Assembly (NCBI GenBank): GCA_964469505.1
Contig: CAYXZO010000001.1
Location: 62,001-126,000, forward strand
DNA length: 64,000 bases
Direction: 5' to 3'
Source of the DNA: CAYXZO01 sp964469505
Lineage (GTDB): Bacteria > Fidelibacterota > UBA8477 > JABMPR01
Both the position numbers and the translations under genes were made by a program. Shown in pieces: positions 1-8,953 of this stretch; position 1 is the stretch's first letter, and every line of letters starts with the position of its first letter. The notes below the pieces were generated by a model. That model worked only from the letters and a program-made list of their open reading frames with translations. It was not told where the DNA came from and ran no database searches.

Positions 1-1314
1 TGTAATTTTCGGGACAATGGAATTAGCCACGGCCTGCACCATTTTGGCTCCGTCCTTGGCAATGCCCTCCCATTCGGCTTCCCGTCCCACCATAAAACCG
101 TTTACGTCATGTAGGAAAATCAAGGGAATGCGGTCCTGATTGCAGTTCATGATGAAACGGGCGGCTTTATCGGCGGAATCGTTGTAAACCACTCCCCCCA
201 TCTGGATTCTACCGGTGGCCGTCTTTACCGGAATGCGCTGATTGGCCACGATTCCCACCGCGAAACCGCCGATCCTGGCATGACCACACAGAATTGTTTT
301 ACCATACTCAGCTTTGTATTCTTCAAAAACCGAATCATCCACGATCCGCCCGATGATTTCCCGCATGTCGAACGACCCGCCATCAGGGGGTACGATGCCA
401 TACAAATCTTCCGCCGGCCAGCGGGGTGGCTTGGCCTCGATGCGATTGAAAGGAGCTTTCTCAGGCGGTGGCAGAAGACTTACCAGCTTGCGGACCCGTT
501 CAAGAGCCGCTTTATCATTGGGTTCATGGTAGTCGGCGGTTCCCGAGATGGCGTTGTGGGTGGTGGCTCCTCCCAGAGTTTCGATATCGATATCCTGCCC
601 GATGGCGGCTTTTACCAGCGCAGGACCGGCCAGGAACAGGCTGGAGCCTTCCACCATGATGAACTTGTCGCACATTACCGGCAGATACGCGCCACCGGCC
701 ACACAGGGCCCCATAACTACAGCGATCTGGGGCACCCCCATAGCGGATAACCTGGCATTATTGAAAAAGATGCGTCCGAAATGGGCCTCATCGGGGAATA
801 CCTGATCCTGCATGGGGAGAAAAACCCCTGCCGAATCCACCAGGTAGATTATCGGTAGGTGGTTTTCCAGGGCTATACGCTGGGCCCGGAGGGTTTTCTT
901 GAGGGAAACCTCGAAATAAGCCCCGGCTTTCACGGTGGCGTCATTGGCCATGATTACCACATCCCGGCCAGCAACTTTGCCGATACCGGTGACTACTCCA
1001 GCCGCCGCTGGAGAGCCCCATTCAGGATACATTTCCCAGGCGGCGAACAACCCGAATTCGAAAAACGAGGTGCCGGGATCGATTAGCTTGGCAATGCGTT
1101 CTCGCGCTGTGAGTCGATTTTTGGCATGTTGTCGATCGATGGCTTTCGGTCCACCTCCCCGGCGTAACTCGCGGCGTTCTTCTTCCAGGGCGGCCACCAA
1201 TTCTTGCATGTAGCGACGGTTGGTTTCGAAACTGGTCCGCGGCCACTTTTCACTGGAGGTGCCGCAGATTGCTACAGGCGCAGGACTAACCTGGGGATTA
1301 AGATTCTCTGACAT
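1..1314 (-). CDS. Acyl-CoA carboxylase carboxyltransferase (beta) subunit, 3' end cut by the window edge
   Basis: The reading frame stays open from an ATG at 1314 to base 1, giving 438 codons of an incomplete gene. Translation shows the biotin-dependent carboxyltransferase fold. About 30 residues in comes an RRELRRGGG..ARERI helix region, then GVVTGIGKVAGRDVVIMAND, then DSAGVFLPMQDQVFPDEAHF, and the oxyanion-type segment VMGPCVAGGAYLPVMCD. A second crotonase-like half begins near residue 330. The FLPMQD..FPD..HFGRIF run resembles methylcrotonyl-CoA carboxylase beta more than propionyl-CoA carboxylase, but the substrate cannot be fixed from this part alone. The enzyme moves carboxyl from carboxybiotin to an acyl-CoA in the cytoplasm and needs a biotinylated alpha subunit, presumably beyond the left edge. 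The start overlaps the end of the upstream thioredoxin lipoprotein gene by 17 bp, so the two are probably co-transcribed. Confidence 0.9.
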   Translation of the reverse strand, partial: MSENLNPQVSPAPVAICGTSSEKWPRTSFETNRRYMQELVAALEEERRELRRGGGPKAIDRQHAKNRLTARERIAKLIDPGTSFFEFGLFAAWEMYPEWGSPAAAGVVTGIGKVAGRDVVIMANDATVKAGAYFEVSLKKTLRAQRIALENHLPIIYLVDSAGVFLPMQDQVFPDEAHFGRIFFNNARLSAMGVPQIAVVMGPCVAGGAYLPVMCDKFIMVEGSSLFLAGPALVKAAIGQDIDIETLGGATTHNAISGTADYHEPNDKAALERVRKLVSLLPPPEKAPFNRIEAKPPRWPAEDLYGIVPPDGGSFDMREIIGRIVDDSVFEEYKAEYGKTILCGHARIGGFAVGIVANQRIPVKTATGRIQMGGVVYNDSADKAARFIMNCNQDRIPLIFLHDVNGFMVGREAEWEGIAKDGAKMVQAVANSIVPKIT

Positions 1315-2509
1315 TGGCTAAACGTTGCTCCATATCTTCTTGAAAATCATGACCTGTGTCGAACCCCACGATACGGTAGCGAATACGCCCTTGACCATCA
1401 ATAATCAGGGTAGTCGGTATTCCCTGAACGCCAAACACCATGGCGGCTCCATTATGAAAGGCTACGGGGAAGGTGTAACCATTCTCCTTGATAAAAGGCC
1501 GTACTTTAGCCGTATCCCGATCTACGGAAGCCGCCACAAAAACCAGGTCTGCATCCTGGGCATGGGTTTGATAGAATTTTTGAAATTCAGGTAGTTCTCG
1601 CTTGCAGGGCCCGCACCAGGTAGCCCAGAAATCCAGAATCAGGATTTTGCCTTTAAGTTTCGCGGGTGAAATCTCCTGTCCGGCAAAAGTAGTCATGGAA
1701 AAATCAGGGGCCGGCTCGTTAATCAATTCACCTAGTAGCTCCTCACGCCGTTTTTCCCGAAATGAGTCTCGTAACTGGCGCAGGTAAGTTACGGCATCAG
1801 CTTCGGGATGCAGCTTAGTATAGGTCGCGGCCGTCAGGTGCGCCAGATCAGCTTGCTGGGGCGCCAGTCCCCAGGCCTGGACAAAATCAGCCAACGCCTT
1901 TTCAGCTTGTCCCCGTTTCAGATAAATCTGTCCACGCCGTTTCAAGGTAGCGGAAAAAGGCATATAACTTATGGCCTTCCGATAGTCCTCCAGCGCTCGA
2001 TCGATGTCTCCCGTAAGTTCATAAACCAGTCCCCTGGTATCCAAAAAGGTAGCAGCCGATTCCACAAAATTACTTCGGGTAGTATCCAAGACATACAGGC
2101 TATCAACGGCAAAGCTTGCCAATTTGAGGGCAGTCTTCAGGTTAAAAGTATCTTGAGCTGTACGCCAGGCAAAAGCGTTGGCAGCTTGAACTCGATCTTC
2201 CAAGCGCAAAATATGCCCCGGCGGGTAGGTCATAATTATTTGTGCCAGTTTATCAATGGGCTCAGGGTCTCGTTCATTTAGAGCACGGGTGAAAATCAGA
2301 TTCCACGAAGTAATGGCCCGGGGATCGTATTGATAATCATCCAGCAATTCCAGGGCAAAAGGTTTCCAATCCTGGTATGACATTGAGGTGCGCAACGTGT
2401 CGTTGAGCACCCGTAAACGGGCGGGCGAAGGTTCCGGTTTTTTACTGCAGGCCGCTACCAGAAGCACTCCTGCCACCAGCAACCACCCGCGAAACTTAAT
2501 CTTCATCAT
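1298..2509 (-). CDS. TPR-containing lipoprotein with TlpA/ResA-like thioredoxin domain
   Basis: A 403-residue protein. The chosen ATG (2509) follows AAGGA by about five bases; an in-frame ATG at 2533 lacks this site. Residues 1-21 form a lipoprotein signal ending in the lipobox LVAAC (Cys21). Residues about 40-230 are helical, with TPR-like segments (RGLVYELTGDIDRALEDYRKA and the following YLKRGQAEKALADF unit). The C-terminal 150 residues are a TlpA/ResA-type thioredoxin fold with the redox motif W298-C-G-P-C302, a conserved GIPTT cis-proline loop and an FWATWC strand. Proteins of this type reduce disulfides in periplasmic clients, often during cytochrome c maturation. No cytochrome gene is nearby, so the client is unknown. 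The gene precedes and overlaps the acyl-CoA carboxylase gene, which is probably transcriptional convenience. It is divergent from the secreted amidotransferase-like gene at 2688. Confidence 0.85.
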   Translation of the reverse strand: MMKIKFRGWLLVAGVLLVAACSKKPEPSPARLRVLNDTLRTSMSYQDWKPFALELLDDYQYDPRAITSWNLIFTRALNERDPEPIDKLAQIIMTYPPGHILRLEDRVQAANAFAWRTAQDTFNLKTALKLASFAVDSLYVLDTTRSNFVESAATFLDTRGLVYELTGDIDRALEDYRKAISYMPFSATLKRRGQIYLKRGQAEKALADFVQAWGLAPQQADLAHLTAATYTKLHPEADAVTYLRQLRDSFREKRREELLGELINEPAPDFSMTTFAGQEISPAKLKGKILILDFWATWCGPCKRELPEFQKFYQTHAQDADLVFVAASVDRDTAKVRPFIKENGYTFPVAFHNGAAMVFGVQGIPTTLIIDGQGRIRYRIVGFDTGHDFQEDMEQRLANVRES

Positions 2510-2687
2510 TATTTCCTTTCTGTTGAAGCCCAAAGGTAGGTCACCATTTCAGCCCAAATTAGCGCAGTAGAGGTTAATGACAAAAAGAATCGCCACCATA
2601 CTCAGGACAAAAGAATTCCATTGATTCATCGCAAAAGGAGGGAAACCTTGTAAAACGGCCCTGAAACGAAGTACTTTCCCTATTACC

Positions 2688-3899
2688 ATGGTATATCAGC
2701 GATTATTATTCAAACTCATCTTATCCAGTATTATTTATCAATTCTTCCTCAGCCAAACTATGGCCTGCCGTATGTGGGCCGCGGCCCGCTACGATACCGC
2801 TGCGTTGAGTATTACTTATCTACAGGCTGAAATAAGCGAGTTACGGCGACAGGGTGGAGGAGATAATTACTGGCCATACGACAACCTAGACGGTTGGAGT
2901 CTGGCGGGCTATGTCGCTGCAGATAGCGCCTGGATAACCCGTTCCGCGATTCCCGCCGCTCAGGATTCCAACTATGCCACCCAAAGTGCTTTTTTACTCC
3001 AGGCGGTTCCGACGAATCTATACCTGGGCCATGTGCGCACAGCCACCAGCGGAGCTCAAAACGTTCCTAATCCACATCCGTTCACTTTTCGGGATAGTTC
3101 GGGCCAAGTCTATCTTCTGGCTCATAACGGAACACTTGACAAAGAAACTTTACGCGATCTGATCGGGACCGATTGGTTGCAGCAACATCCACCTCAAACT
3201 TTTGGTCATGGCGCCTGGGACGATACCGGTTGGCCCTACGTGGTGGATTCGGAACTTCTTCTGCTCTGGATTATGCAGAATATAGAATCCGTTCAGGGAA
3301 TGGTTCTCGAAGGGATGCGGCAAGCACTTCAGGTTTTGGAAGAAATAGAGCCTTGGGCGGATAAAAACATCATTTTCGGTGATTCTGAGCGTTGGTACGC
3401 TTATCGCTCACCTGGTGGTCCGGATCTGTATTATCTGCCCGCCGGATACTCGGGACATTACGCCGTTATGAGCACTCCTCCGGATACTGGAGTCGCCGCT
3501 GCCTTGCCCTGGACTGAGATCCCCGACGGTGCTTTGGTGTATTTCAACGCCAACGAAGGGCCAGTGGTGCTCACTGATTTCGCCTCTCCAGTGGCGGCAG
3601 CTTCAACCAGTATTGTTTCCAACGAAGACATAGAATTAACCATCTATCCCTCCCCGACAAACGGCCCCCTTTCCATCAGGTGGGCAATCCCCGACAATGG
3701 ACCTGCGGAGTTCACCCTTTATTCTTTGCTGGGTTATAAGCTGCTCATAATAACAACCAATAGGATTAGTGAACAGGGACAATTGGAATTAGATCTTACT
3801 AACCTCCATCGGGGGAAGCTATTACCGGCCGGGGTCTATATAATTCAACTTCGCACCACCCGTAGGGTAATTTCGCGAAGTATCGTAATTACAAGATAG
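2688..3899 (+). CDS. Secreted class II glutamine-amidotransferase-like Ntn protein with C-terminal Por/T9SS sorting tail
   Basis: A 403-residue protein. Residues 1-26 are a hydrophobic export signal, and Cys27 follows directly in QTMA-CRMW. Class II amidotransferases use an N-terminal Cys as nucleophile, normally exposed by removing Met1 (MCRxxG). Here cleavage after Ala26 would expose it instead. Other family marks are present: GHVRTATSG (His115, Arg117), HPF at 130-132, AHNGTL (Asn147, Gly148) and DSELLLL (187-193). From about residue 317 to the end is a beta-rich tail (IYPSPTNGPLSI..., LLGYKLL, LPAGVYIIQL, ISRSIVITR), the pattern of type-A C-terminal sorting domains of type IX secretion. 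Sequence shows a YafJ/GATase II-like fold exported from the cell; the reaction is unknown. No Shine-Dalgarno is visible before ATG 2688, so the start is less certain. A lipoprotein is less likely because position -3 is Thr. Confidence 0.75.
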   Translation: MVYQRLLFKLILSSIIYQFFLSQTMACRMWAAARYDTAALSITYLQAEISELRRQGGGDNYWPYDNLDGWSLAGYVAADSAWITRSAIPAAQDSNYATQSAFLLQAVPTNLYLGHVRTATSGAQNVPNPHPFTFRDSSGQVYLLAHNGTLDKETLRDLIGTDWLQQHPPQTFGHGAWDDTGWPYVVDSELLLLWIMQNIESVQGMVLEGMRQALQVLEEIEPWADKNIIFGDSERWYAYRSPGGPDLYYLPAGYSGHYAVMSTPPDTGVAAALPWTEIPDGALVYFNANEGPVVLTDFASPVAAASTSIVSNEDIELTIYPSPTNGPLSIRWAIPDNGPAEFTLYSLLGYKLLIITTNRISEQGQLELDLTNLHRGKLLPAGVYIIQLRTTRRVISRSIVITR

Positions 3900-4424
3900 C
3901 TGCGACCTTTATCCGGTAAGAAACACTGTCAAGGGGCCAATATTTTGACTGCCAAGACACCAGATAGGAAAATCAAGCAAGATTGGACATCAACAAGATG
4001 GCATCAGGAATAGATCATTCATTTATGATTTATATACCTATTAATAAGCTAGTGTGCGGATTGAATTATCAACATTCAGTTTAGATTTATTTAATCAGCA
4101 TTTTAGCAGTCAGTGCAAAAATTTGATACGTCCATTTTCATCACAACAATTGATATAGTTAATGATTATTGCTAAACATAAACAGGGGCAAACAGTAAAG
4201 GGCGTGTTCTAAAAAATCCTATATCCCTGGTGACAGCTCTACGCTGAGATAATTTATTGAAATGGTATTACTACCCATCGGAGTCTAAGATGGTAGTCAA
4301 ATTCATTAATGATTTGGAGAAGCCGGAGACTATTGATCTGAACTTGTTATACGCCCGCTAATTATTACATAGATTTAATTTGAGTTTTCCCCTTTTCCCT
4401 GATATATCGGTGTGTGGGTTCAGA
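3900..4424. other. AT-rich gene-free stretch
   Basis: This 525-bp interval lies between the end of the secreted amidotransferase-like gene and the convergent end of the Wzi-like gene. It is clearly more AT-rich than the flanks. It holds only very short ORFs without ribosome sites, for example 28 codons from 3998 and 23 codons from 4289. I see no tRNA, no strong hairpin with a T-run and no terminal inverted repeat. It may be an eroded insertion at the edge of the polysaccharide locus. Confidence 0.4.
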
Positions 4425-6110
4425 CTACCAATCGAAATATATTTTCAAACGAGCGGCCAAATCCCGACTTTCGAACTCATACGTCAATTCTAGTTGCCCC
4501 ACCCATAAACGAGTAAACCAGAAATCTATGCGACTGCCTATACTGGTTGTCGTGTTCCAGGGACTGAGCAGAAAAGGGGTATTTTCGTCCAGCGTCCTGT
4601 CTCTCAAATCATAATTGTCCGTTTCATGACTTCCCAGTCCGGAGCCTTTATCTAAGCGTGAAACTTCCAAATGCCATAACCCTCGAGATCCGAGCCACCG
4701 ATCGTAAAAAATTACAAAATGCCTGCTGTTGGGCCCAAATCGATATCCCAGGGGGTGACCACCGGAGGTGAAACTTAACAAAGAATCATCATGGGTAAAT
4801 ACCCAAGGACGGGCAAGAGTGAACTCGCCTCCCAGGTCCCAGCGCGCTGAAGAAGCAACGTACCACAACCCGCCTTGGAAGATGAATTTATTACCCCACC
4901 AAGGTTTCAGCAATTCCAACCAGTTTAATTCGTCCCACAGAAAGGTTCCATATATCTCCCATCCCTTGAAATTGCGCCAGCGTCCCTCGAGAGCCATTAA
5001 CACATTATCCCGGTCGCCTTGGTTGTGTTCTTCCGACCAGAATATGTTCACTGGTAGGAGGTAACCTAATTCGAGAAAGCGCCGGGCATAAACCACCATT
5101 TCAGTGAAAGCGATGGTAGTGGAGGGAGTCAAATCCCATTCGAATCGGTGGGCCGCCAGGCGTTTATAGGGGACCAATGAATCTCGTCGGGAAGGATCAA
5201 ACGGTACCAAGGCCCCTTGTATGCTCTGAAAACGAAAACCGCGATAGCTGGTCTGGATTGTGGCAAAGGGGTAGGCTAGAGGTTCAGCACTCAAAATTAC
5301 GGGATTTAGCGGAGAGAAACCCCATTGCAGCGGTCGTTTCTCGAGGCCGATGGTAAAGCGGGGCCCATGGTATATTAGCCCCGCATAACTTCGATCCCAC
5401 ACCAACCAGGGCAGGCTGCTATCCTGTAGAGTAAACCCCTGCTTATGTTCAGGAGGTAGAGGAAGATCAGAATCGGATTTTTGGGAAAGGCGATAAAGCT
5501 GGTAATCGCTGTAAAAGCTGATACCCGGTAACCACTGACCGGCTATTCTTAGTCGATCCCAATAAAAGGGACGCGCTTGGCCATTGATTATTTCTACTAG
5601 AAATGATTCCCGCCAATCGGCCCAAAGGTGTAAATCATCGCTGGCGAAGGTCCCCAAATGAGGTTCAGGCGTACGAAGTCCCTGCTGCAAATCCCAGGCT
5701 TTTAACATCTTTTGCCAGGCAGCTTTGCGCCAAGGACCACTAATTCCAGATTCCCAGGTGCTCCAATCAAACTCCGCTTGAAACCGGGATAAAAGATGGT
5801 GTTCAAACGGATCAAGCTGGTTTCGGTATCGGCCCAGTTCGTTTAAGGCTTTTAAAACCTCACTCCATGAGTAGGGTCTGTTGCCAATATTCAATTTTGA
5901 GATTCGGCCCCGTACCATTTCCTGCCTTATAAAAAAGCCAGCTGGATGGGTAAAATCCAAAGGGACGTCCTGTCCCTGTGCACTGATTGCAATGAAGAAA
6001 AAGAGAAGCGGGATTCTGGAGCTGACTAACCCTGAATTGGGCAAAGTATTCCTGTAATGGAAAACCCGATGCAAAACTGCTCGAAGCGGTCGTAATTGTC
6101 GCATATGCAT
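4425..6110 (-). CDS. Outer-membrane beta-barrel protein, capsule-assembly Wzi-like
   Basis: A 561-residue protein. A basic N-terminus is followed by a hydrophobic signal around residues 29-46 ending in SAQGQ. Residues about 50-120 form a helical module (HPAGFFIRQEMVRGRI...YSWSEVLKALNELGRYRNQLDPFE) often found before barrels in FCB-type bacteria. The rest alternates aromatic beta-strands such as RFTIGLEKRPLQWGFSPLNP and ends in LKIYFDW, a terminal aromatic typical of BamA-inserted barrels. Wzi-family barrels anchor or help assemble capsule at the outer membrane. The position next to the polysaccharide genes fits that role, but the family assignment rests on overall pattern only. GGAAAAGAAAAAT precedes the ATG. 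It is separated from wecB-like by a decayed gene on the opposite strand. Confidence 0.6.
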   Translation of the reverse strand: MHMRQLRPLRAVLHRVFHYRNTLPNSGLVSSRIPLLFFFIAISAQGQDVPLDFTHPAGFFIRQEMVRGRISKLNIGNRPYSWSEVLKALNELGRYRNQLDPFEHHLLSRFQAEFDWSTWESGISGPWRKAAWQKMLKAWDLQQGLRTPEPHLGTFASDDLHLWADWRESFLVEIINGQARPFYWDRLRIAGQWLPGISFYSDYQLYRLSQKSDSDLPLPPEHKQGFTLQDSSLPWLVWDRSYAGLIYHGPRFTIGLEKRPLQWGFSPLNPVILSAEPLAYPFATIQTSYRGFRFQSIQGALVPFDPSRRDSLVPYKRLAAHRFEWDLTPSTTIAFTEMVVYARRFLELGYLLPVNIFWSEEHNQGDRDNVLMALEGRWRNFKGWEIYGTFLWDELNWLELLKPWWGNKFIFQGGLWYVASSARWDLGGEFTLARPWVFTHDDSLLSFTSGGHPLGYRFGPNSRHFVIFYDRWLGSRGLWHLEVSRLDKGSGLGSHETDNYDLRDRTLDENTPFLLSPWNTTTSIGSRIDFWFTRLWVGQLELTYEFESRDLAARLKIYFDW

Positions 6111-6178
6111 ATTTTTCTTTTCCAGTCTGAGTTTACAATGAAAAAATCACTTTCACGAGAAAAGGTATAGGGATAAAC

Positions 6179-6538
6179 ATGCGCAAAGCAAAGGCTGGTT
6201 TACTATTGGGATTTGACACTGGCATGTTAGGTGTCATTCCGATGCTGCTTCAAGGTTTCGACTCGTATGCCAATCAATCAGCGTTTTTTTGCTGAGTCTC
6301 CATCGGCATATTTCTTTCTGTAACGAATGTCGACTTGAAATTGGTCTTTAAGGGGTGGTTTTAACTGGCTTAGTTCTGTTGCCCCCGATCTATGTTATCT
6401 GGCCCCAAGATCAGGATGCTCAAATTCCACTGCTGATTTCTGCGCTGTTTTTAGGAGGAGCCTTAGGTTACTTCGTAGAAAATGGAGTGATCCTTTACCT
6501 AAAGGGTAAAACTCAGGCGATCTCCGTGCTACAGATTC
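6179..6538 (+). pseudogene. Decayed small multi-spanning membrane protein gene
   Basis: An ATG at 6179, preceded by AGGG at proper spacing, opens a hydrophobic reading frame (MRKAKAGLLLGFDTGMLGVI...). It hits an in-frame TGA at 6293-6295. The same frame continues after it as hydrophobic VSIGIFLSVTNVDLKLVFKG up to a GGGG run at 6352-6355. Meaningful sequence then resumes in another frame as VVLTGLVLLPPIYVIW...LLISALFLGGALGYFVENG. A one-base deletion in the G run and one nonsense change, next to a T7 run, would explain this. The repaired product would be about 110 residues with three or four membrane spans, like small conserved hypothetical membrane proteins. It is the only rightward gene inside the capsule block. 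Its original 3' end is unclear because the frame runs into the end of wecB. Sequencing error in the homopolymers is a real alternative. Confidence 0.6.
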
Positions 6539-7609
6539 CTACTCCAACCCGAAATGATTTTTTAAAATCGCTGCAATCCGAGAGGCGGCTTGCCCATCTC
6601 CGTAATGCGGATGCCATTTCTTGGCTCTGGGAGGATTATTGATCAATTGGATAAGACGGTCCCAATCTGAAAAGACCAGAGTATTCCAGCCATCGGCCAC
6701 GGTTTCTTTCCATTCAGTTTCAGTCCTGAGTGTAATACAAGGCACTCGATGAAGATAGGCTTCTTTCTGGACACCGCCAGAATCGGTGAGAATCACCGCG
6801 GCGTTCTTTTCAAGTTTGAGCATATCCAGATACCCTACTGGATCTAAAAAGCGAATGGTGGGATGATCAGCCAATTTCTCAAGCGGAATCAGCTTCCGGG
6901 TACGAGGATGAACCGGAAACAGAACCGGTTTTTCAGCCTTCTCCAAAGCATGCAATAGTATTGACAAGCGTTTGGAATCGTCGGCGTTTACCGGGCGATG
7001 GATCGTCATCAAAACATAGCCCCCGGCAGACAATCCGTATTTGTCCAGAATCTTGCTTTTTGTCTCTGCTACTTGCGAATAGTGATACAGGGCATCCACC
7101 ATAACATCGCCGGTCAGGTAGACTCCGCGCTCCAGCCCTTCTCTACGGAGATTATCTACCGCTTCCTGGCTGGGGCAGAATAGAAATTCAGCCAGAACAT
7201 CAGTGACTACCCGATTAATCTCCTCCGGCATTCTTCGATTGTAAGAGCGCAAGCCGGCCTCTACGTGGGCAACTGGTATGTGTAGTTTCGCCGCAGCAAG
7301 AGTCCCTCCAATGGTGGCATTGGTGTCCCCATATACTAGAACAAGATCCGGCTTCTCTTTAAGCAATACTTTCTCAACCCGTACCAGGGTGGCGGCTGTT
7401 TGCTCGGCTTGCGTGCCAGATCCCACTTCCAGGTCGTAATCCGGGCGGGGGATTTCCATTTCATCGAAAAATATGCGGGCCATCTGGGGATCATAATGTT
7501 GGCCGGTGTTGACCATTATCTCTTGAAAGCCAGCTTTCCGTAGGGCTCGGGAAACCACGCTAGCTTTTATGAATTGTGGACGGGCGCCGGTGATGGAAAC
7601 TATCTTCAT
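6539..7609 (-). CDS. wecB: Non-hydrolysing UDP-N-acetylglucosamine 2-epimerase family (WecB/WbpI type)
   Basis: A 356-residue cytoplasmic enzyme of usual family length. It starts with the typical GARPQFIKASVVSRAL stretch. Expected catalytic and UDP-binding positions are visible: GDTNAT (Asp95), HVEAGLRS (Glu117), MPEEINR (Glu130), TIHRPVN (His204) and LTDSGGVQKEAY near residue 280. Enzymes of this family turn UDP-GlcNAc into UDP-ManNAc, or the 2,3-diacetamido uronate into its C2 epimer (WbpI). The WbpA-type dehydrogenase nearby could oxidise the product or substrate to a uronic acid. The two specificities cannot be told apart here. It is the last gene of the leftward polysaccharide operon, 49 bp after the glycosyltransferase gene. 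Confidence 0.9.
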   Translation of the reverse strand: MKIVSITGARPQFIKASVVSRALRKAGFQEIMVNTGQHYDPQMARIFFDEMEIPRPDYDLEVGSGTQAEQTAATLVRVEKVLLKEKPDLVLVYGDTNATIGGTLAAAKLHIPVAHVEAGLRSYNRRMPEEINRVVTDVLAEFLFCPSQEAVDNLRREGLERGVYLTGDVMVDALYHYSQVAETKSKILDKYGLSAGGYVLMTIHRPVNADDSKRLSILLHALEKAEKPVLFPVHPRTRKLIPLEKLADHPTIRFLDPVGYLDMLKLEKNAAVILTDSGGVQKEAYLHRVPCITLRTETEWKETVADGWNTLVFSDWDRLIQLINNPPRAKKWHPHYGDGQAASRIAAILKNHFGLE

Positions 7610-7658
7610 TGCAGTAATAATTGCCCTATGAGATACTATTGTTTACTTCGTATCGTAA

Positions 7659-8873
7659 TCATCTCTCTGGTTGCCAAACCGTGTAATTCTTGCCTTTGAG
7701 GAAATCCACCCAACCCATGATCATGGCAGCCAACATTCCCGCCGCGTAGCTTAGTCTTTTACCGCCAGGGGTTAATCTTTGATAAACATCATTTCTACGG
7801 ACAATGAAAAAACCGAATAGTTCAAAAGATAGCATAAAAAAGAAAGCTATTTTTGATAAAACTCCCGGCGCGGCAAGAGTGGTTAGCATCAATAATTGGT
7901 ACCAAAGTGGTATTAACCAGCGTAATAACTTATGGCTAATAAATATGAACTTAAATTGAATGGGAGCTGTACTTATCTCTTTTCTGAAAGCCCATATTGA
8001 AGTTAAGCTGCGTGCCAGGATTCGCCGGTGTCGTCTGTATTCCACATCAATTCTACCGGTAGATTTCTCGTAGCACACTGCGGAGGGTTGATACACACTT
8101 TTATATCCTTTAAGTACCACGAACACCGGAACCATCAAGTCATCCATGGCAAAATCAGGTAAGAATTCATAGCATTCTCTGCGCACTGCGTAAATGCTGC
8201 CATTGGCACCGATGGTTGAGAAAAATTGGCTTTCCTGTTTTTTCAGCCATCGTTCCCATGACCAGTATTGGGCCTCTATATCATCATCATATCGATCGTT
8301 ATCATTAGGAATAAGTTTTAATTCGCCACAGACAGCACCGACATTAGGATCTGCAAACGGTTTTACTAATTCCTTAAGCGCATTTTTTTCGTACATGCTA
8401 TTTGCATCGGAAAAAACCAGTATAGGGCTATTGCTTAGCTTCACGGACTCATTACGGGCAATAATTTTACCTGCGTGCGTGTCCGTTTTTATTAGCTTTA
8501 CCGCTGGAAAGAATCCTTCAACAATTTGATTTGTCCGGTCAGTGGACCCATCCGTTGCCACATATATATTTAGCTTTTCTCTAGGATAATTTAACTCTAG
8601 CGTATTTCTTAACTTTTTTTCAAGGATTTCTTCTTCGTTGTATGCTGCGATAAGGAAATCCATTTCTGGTGTTTCGTCGGACGCGCTAACCTTGGCGCCA
8701 TTTTTTTTACGTGTTTTTCTAATGGATTGCGCTAAGTATATCACCATTGGATATACAAGTATCGGGTAAGCCATAAACAATCCGATAATGAATACTAGCG
8801 CGGAAATCATTTCTGGAATTAGTTGATTTTTCTCATCAAATTCGTTAACCACTCTCTGTGGTGATTTATGCAA
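7659..8873 (-). CDS. Membrane glycosyltransferase family 2 (cellulose/hyaluronan synthase-like)
   Basis: A 404-residue protein with a membrane span at about 20-45, a cytosolic GT-A domain, and two or three C-terminal spans (LLRWLIPLWYQLLMLTTLAAP..., AGMLAAMIMGWVDF). The catalytic domain carries FLIAAYNEEE, VATDGSTDRT, a DxD-like FSDANS, MDDLMVP and an RRHRRILARSL segment in place of the usual QxxRW. It probably adds or polymerises sugars for the exopolysaccharide made by this locus; donor and acceptor are unknown. The longest frame starts at a TTG at 8873, with only weak GAAGA upstream. Downstream starts such as the ATG before ISALVFIIG are possible. Base composition is markedly more AT-rich than ugd or rfbB, as for the next gene. 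Confidence 0.85.
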   Translation of the reverse strand: MHKSPQRVVNEFDEKNQLIPEMISALVFIIGLFMAYPILVYPMVIYLAQSIRKTRKKNGAKVSASDETPEMDFLIAAYNEEEILEKKLRNTLELNYPREKLNIYVATDGSTDRTNQIVEGFFPAVKLIKTDTHAGKIIARNESVKLSNSPILVFSDANSMYEKNALKELVKPFADPNVGAVCGELKLIPNDNDRYDDDIEAQYWSWERWLKKQESQFFSTIGANGSIYAVRRECYEFLPDFAMDDLMVPVFVVLKGYKSVYQPSAVCYEKSTGRIDVEYRRHRRILARSLTSIWAFRKEISTAPIQFKFIFISHKLLRWLIPLWYQLLMLTTLAAPGVLSKIAFFFMLSFELFGFFIVRRNDVYQRLTPGGKRLSYAAGMLAAMIMGWVDFLKGKNYTVWQPER

Positions 8874-8953
8874 TATCTTCGCATGTAATATTTACCAATA
8901 ATATCAGCACAAACCGATATTTCTTTTTTCATATTTCGCACTTAAAAGTGCTA

